Below are positions 6,247-9,048 of a stretch of 9,048 nt of DNA, piece by piece. The notes beneath the pieces were generated by a model. It made no database searches, was not told where the DNA came from, and saw only the letters and a list, made by a program, of their open reading frames with translations. A program made the position numbers and the translations under genes. Location: the NCBI GenBank assembly GCA_002420015.1, contig DIHF01000053.1, forward strand, positions 13,113 to 22,160, given 5' to 3'. Origin of the DNA: Micavibrio sp. UBA5703 (GTDB lineage: Bacteria; Pseudomonadota; Alphaproteobacteria; Micavibrionales; Micavibrionaceae). The stretch's first letter is position 1. Every line of letters begins with the position of its first letter.

Positions 6247-7164
6247 TTAAGTGCCTGTTTTGGATTGTTTTTTAGTGGGCGCACTGCGGGCCAGATCGGC
6301 ATAGGCGTCGCGCAGTTTCCGCGTGACAGGCCCGACGGTGAAAGAAATATCGTCAATCATGCCCACGGCGGTCAGCTCGGCTGCCGTGCCGGTGAGGAAG
6401 ATTTCCTGATATTTGCCGAGGTCTTCGGGCTTGATGCGGGTTTCCTCGAACGGGATGCCTAAATCTTTTGCAAGCTGGATGACCGTCTGGCGCGTCAGGC
6501 CGTTAAGGAAGCAATCGGGAACAGGGGTTTTCAGCACACCATCCTGAACCGCAAAGAGGTTGGCGCTGCTGGCCTCGGCGACAAGGCCCCGGTAATCGAG
6601 CATCAGCGCATCGTCGCAGCCGGCATCCTCCGCCGCGTGCTTGGACATCGTGCCGATGGCATAGAGGCAGCCCGCCTTGCTCTGCGTCGGGGCTGTGTCG
6701 GGCGCGGGTTTGCGCCAGGGCGAGGTTTTAAGCTTGATGCCTTTTTCGCGCTTTTCGGCATCGTAATAGCTGCCCCATTCCCAGCAGGCCACGGCAACAT
6801 GGGTCTTTGTCAGGCGGGCGGAAATCCCCATTTGCTCCGCGCCGCGCCACGCGATCGGGCGCATATAGCCGTTGGTTAGTTTATTCGCCTTGAGGACTTC
6901 CTGCTTTATGTCTTCAAGCTGCTGGACGGTATAGGAGAACGACATCCCCAGAATATCCGCCGAACGGATCAGGCGCTCGGAATGGGCGCGGGATTTGAAG
7001 ATATTGCCGTCATAGATCCTTTCGCCCTCGAACACGCTGCTGGCGTAGTGGAGGCCGTGGCTAAGGACGTGTATTTGCGCCTCGCGCCAGGGCACGATCT
7101 TGCCGTCAATCCAGATAAAGCCGTCGCGGTCGTCAAAAGGGAGCAGGGTCATGGGTGTCGACAT
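6247..7164 (-). CDS. ilvE: Branched-chain amino acid aminotransferase
   Basis: A 305-residue fold-type IV PLP enzyme that transfers the amino group between glutamate and the 2-oxo acids of leucine, isoleucine and valine: the last synthetic and first degradative step for these amino acids, in the cytoplasm. Visible marks are IWIDGKIVPWREAQIHVLSH near the N-terminus, FEGERIYDG (45-53), KSRAHSERL with R59 expected at the cofactor phosphate, the Schiff-base lysine K163 in QSKAG, DDALMLDYRG (184-193), EASSANLF with E197, LNGLTRQTV (220-228) and TGTAAELT (258-265). Many relatives have KAGGNY or KAAGLY after the lysine; here it is KAGCLY. ATG 7164 is preceded by AGGA at short distance; a second ATG (M5) has no ribosome binding site. 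The C-terminal lysine/threonine tail is a short extension. It is divergent from the response regulator gene; the dispersed repeat lies 31 bases past its stop. Confidence 0.95.
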   Translation of the reverse strand: MSTPMTLLPFDDRDGFIWIDGKIVPWREAQIHVLSHGLHYASSVFEGERIYDGNIFKSRAHSERLIRSADILGMSFSYTVQQLEDIKQEVLKANKLTNGYMRPIAWRGAEQMGISARLTKTHVAVACWEWGSYYDAEKREKGIKLKTSPWRKPAPDTAPTQSKAGCLYAIGTMSKHAAEDAGCDDALMLDYRGLVAEASSANLFAVQDGVLKTPVPDCFLNGLTRQTVIQLAKDLGIPFEETRIKPEDLGKYQEIFLTGTAAELTAVGMIDDISFTVGPVTRKLRDAYADLARSAPTKKQSKTGT

Positions 7165-7193
7165 ATCCTAGGGTTTGCTGTAAAAATCACCCG

Positions 7194-7223
7194 TAGATTA
7201 CCGTAAACTTTAGATTTGTAAAC
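7194..7223. promoter_or_regulatory. Direct repeat in the ilvE/response-regulator divergent gap, possible regulator site
   Basis: TAGATT-ACC-GTAAAC (7194-7208) is followed by TAGATT-T-GTAAAC (7211-7223), a direct repeat of two conserved hexamers with a start-to-start distance of 17. It lies in the 65-base gap 7165-7229 that must hold both divergent promoters, immediately before the regulator gene. OmpR-family proteins bind direct repeats, so autoregulation is possible. I cannot place convincing -35/-10 pairs for either gene here. Confidence 0.35.
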
Positions 7224-7229
7224 AGGCTC

Positions 7230-7943
7230 ATGAGCGTAGACGCAAACAATCAACCTTTGCCCGCCAGACCGCATATTCTGGTGATAGACGACGACAGCCG
7301 GATCAGGGAGCTGGTGTCGAGGTATCTTAAGGAAAATGGATTTGTCGTGGTCACAGCCCGGGACGCCGCCGATGCGCGTGCGGTCATGAAGGGGTTTGAA
7401 TTTGACGCGCTGGTGGTCGATGTCATGATGCCGGGTGAGACGGGCCTTGAGTTTACCAAAGCGCTGCGCCGGGAGAGGGATATTCCGGTACTGCTTTTGA
7501 CGGCGCTGGGTGAGGTTGATGACCGGGTCAACGGGTTCGATGCAGGTGCAGACGACTATCTGCCCAAGCCGTTTGAGCCGCGTGAACTGGTGGCGCGGCT
7601 CAATGCCATTTTGCGGCGCGTGGTCAAAAAACAGGAAGGGCGGCCCGTTAAAATCGGCAATTGGCGCTTTGACCCGGCGCATGATGAGTTGACCGACGGT
7701 GATACGGTTTTGCGCCTGACTGCGGTTGAGGCGAATTTGCTTCGCGCTCTGGCGGGTAGTCCCGGCGAGGTCATGAGCCGCGAGAAGTTGGCGGCCATAT
7801 GCGGCGTGGATGCAGGTGGCGAGCGCACCATCGACGTGCAGGTGACGCGCCTGCGCCGCAAGATCGAGGAAGACACCAAGGCGCCGCGCTATCTTCAGAC
7901 CGTGCGCGGCAAGGGTTATTTATTGAGAAGCGAGGAGATATAA
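7230..7943 (+). CDS. OmpR-family response regulator, PetR/OmpR-like
   Basis: A 237-residue DNA-binding response regulator. The receiver domain (about 14-130) has the acidic pocket IDDD (19-22), the phosphoacceptor D64 in VVDVMMPG, the switch threonine T91 and the lysine K113 in LPKPFEP. A winged-helix domain (about 138-235) follows, with the recognition helix in RTIDVQVTRLRRKIE (199-213) and the wing YLQTVRGKGYLL (221-232). No key residue is missing. The receiver text (RIRELVSRYL, VMMPGETGLEFTKALR, FDAGADDYLPKPFEPRELV) is closest in memory to PetR of Rhodobacter and the OmpR proteins of alphaproteobacteria, but I assign no symbol because orthology is not tested. ATG 7230 has AGG at 7224-7226. 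The stop overlaps the kinase start by one base (TAATG), so the two proteins are surely a pair. Target genes are not shown by the window. Confidence 0.95.
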   Translation: MSVDANNQPLPARPHILVIDDDSRIRELVSRYLKENGFVVVTARDAADARAVMKGFEFDALVVDVMMPGETGLEFTKALRRERDIPVLLLTALGEVDDRVNGFDAGADDYLPKPFEPRELVARLNAILRRVVKKQEGRPVKIGNWRFDPAHDELTDGDTVLRLTAVEANLLRALAGSPGEVMSREKLAAICGVDAGGERTIDVQVTRLRRKIEEDTKAPRYLQTVRGKGYLLRSEEI

Positions 7944-9048
7944 TGCGTCTTCTCCCCCGCAAATTATTCGCCCGCGACGGCATCATTCCGATCAAGCGTC
8001 TTTTGCCAAAGACGTTGTTTGCGCGATCGTTGCTCATTCTGGTGACGCCGGTTCTTCTGATCCAGATCATCACCACGCTGGTGTTTTTCGACCGCCACTG
8101 GACCCGGATCACGAGCCGCCTTGCCTTTGGGGTGTCGGGCGAGATCGCCATGATCGCCGCGCAGATCGAGGCGGATGAATCCCCGGATAACGTCAAAATG
8201 ATTTCCAGTCAGGCCGCAACCAGCCTCGATATGCTCATCAGTTTCAGCAAGGACGCGAAGCTGGAGCCCGAAGAAAAGGCGCAGAGTGATACGGTGTGGC
8301 GCTCCATGATGGCCCAGACGCTGAACGATGAATTGAAGCGTCATTTGACCCAGCCGTTTTTGCTCGACACGGATAATCAGGAAAAATGGATGGAAGTGAC
8401 GGTTCAGCTTGATGGCGGGGTGCTGAGCGTTTCGCTGCCGCAGCGGCGGATGTTTTCATCCTCCAGCTATATTTTCCTTTTATGGATGATTGCGGCTTCC
8501 ATTATTCTTCTGGCGATTGCCATTCTTTTTATGCGCAACCAGATCCGCCCCATAAGACGGCTTGCGGTTGCGGCGGACCGTTTCGGCAAGGGGCGGGAGG
8601 TTCATGCCTACAAGCTGGAAGGGGCACTGGAGGTGCGGCAGGCCGGGCAGGCGTTTCTCGATATGCGCAAACGCATCCAGCGCCAGATTTCACAGCGCAC
8701 GGAGATGCTGGCGGGGGTTTCGCATGACCTTCGTACGCCTTTAACAAGGATGAAGCTGCAACTGGCGATGCTGGGGGACGGACCAGATGTCGAGGCCATG
8801 AAAGGCGATGTGGCCGAAATGGAAAAGATGATCGGCGGTTACCTTGAATTTGTACGCGGCGAGGGCGGCGAGCAGGTTTCGATGGTATCGCTCGATGATT
8901 TGCTGCAAAGGGTCGCCGTATCGGCGAAGCGGCAGGGGCGCGATATTACCCTGACCGAAGGGACGCAGATCAACATGATGCTTCGCCCTATGGCGTTTGA
9001 ACGCTGTATCACCAATCTGGTCAATAATGCCTGCAAGTATGCCGATCA
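7943..9048 (+). CDS. EnvZ-like sensor histidine kinase, 3' end cut by the window
   Basis: The frame starts at ATG 7943 inside TAATG and stays open to the window end: 368 codons plus two bases. It holds a cytoplasmic tail (1-28), a membrane segment (about 29-50, with LLILVTPVLLIQIITTLVFF), a periplasmic sensor region (about 51-175), a second span (176-198), a HAMP domain starting RNQIRPIRRLAVAADRF (about 199-251), and an H box GVSHDLRTPLTRMKLQL with phosphorylated H261. The N box is NLVNNACKY, with N358 and N362. The G boxes needed to bind ATP must lie beyond 9048. The ALLILVTP...FFDRHW beginning and the RTPLTRMKLQLAML H box resemble EnvZ-type osmosensor kinases of alphaproteobacteria. It would phosphorylate the regulator encoded immediately upstream. 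The signal sensed is unknown. The N-terminal tail contains an internal repeat, noted in the findings. Confidence 0.95.
   Translation, partial: MRLLPRKLFARDGIIPIKRLLPKTLFARSLLILVTPVLLIQIITTLVFFDRHWTRITSRLAFGVSGEIAMIAAQIEADESPDNVKMISSQAATSLDMLISFSKDAKLEPEEKAQSDTVWRSMMAQTLNDELKRHLTQPFLLDTDNQEKWMEVTVQLDGGVLSVSLPQRRMFSSSSYIFLLWMIAASIILLAIAILFMRNQIRPIRRLAVAADRFGKGREVHAYKLEGALEVRQAGQAFLDMRKRIQRQISQRTEMLAGVSHDLRTPLTRMKLQLAMLGDGPDVEAMKGDVAEMEKMIGGYLEFVRGEGGEQVSMVSLDDLLQRVAVSAKRQGRDITLTEGTQINMMLRPMAFERCITNLVNNACKYAD

Noticed and set aside
5995..6356. Small frames on both strands over the intergenic repeat (GWIPAFAGMT and VIPAKAGIQ peptides)
   Set aside because: These peptides are known by-products of translating the dispersed palindromic repeat and are not genes.
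7165..7229. Leader peptide or riboswitch controlling ilvE
   Set aside because: The gap is too short. It shows no run of Leu/Ile/Val codons and no terminator hairpin.

Overview
The window looks like a chromosomal segment of an alphaproteobacterium of moderate GC. The grounds are a ccoGHIS (fixGHIS) maturation cluster, an IlvE of the form common in that class, a PetR/OmpR-like regulator paired with an EnvZ-like kinase, and a dispersed palindromic repeat of the 'IPAKAGIQ / WIPAFAGMT' kind. The genus cannot be settled from the sequence alone. There are no RNA genes, CRISPR arrays, transposases or phage genes.

Left part, + strand (1-4296): the 3' end of ccoG, then ccoH, ccoI and a 49-codon ccoS, packed with overlapping ends. 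Together these mature the cbb3-type cytochrome c oxidase: CcoG is a membrane iron-sulfur/copper protein, CcoI exports copper for the CuB site, and CcoH and CcoS are small membrane assembly factors. The structural genes ccoNOQP are not in the window. Only 22 bases after ccoS (with the preferred start) comes a chromate-transporter (CHR) family gene, visibly more GC-rich than ccoI and perhaps read from the same transcript.

Middle, - strand (4291-7164): a 558-codon soluble, charged, proline-linker protein that I do not recognise meets chrA tail to tail, and the two genes share the palindrome TTATAA as their last codon plus stop. Upstream of it lies a gene-free stretch of about 280 bases. This holds a leader inverted repeat that would cover the gene's ribosome binding site, a 10-bp palindrome, and a 117-base repeat built of hairpins. 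Next is ilvE, the branched-chain amino acid aminotransferase.

Right part, + strand (7230-9048): a two-component system transcribed divergently from ilvE across a 65-base gap. The OmpR/PetR-like response regulator overlaps its histidine kinase by one base (TAATG). The kinase runs off the window just after its N box.

Most of the window is ordinary core metabolism and signalling. The parts most worth following are the unrecognised 558-residue protein with its structured leader and internal 24-base tandem repeat, and the CHR transporter attached to the cbb3 assembly cluster. I found no convincing evidence of a new multi-gene system.
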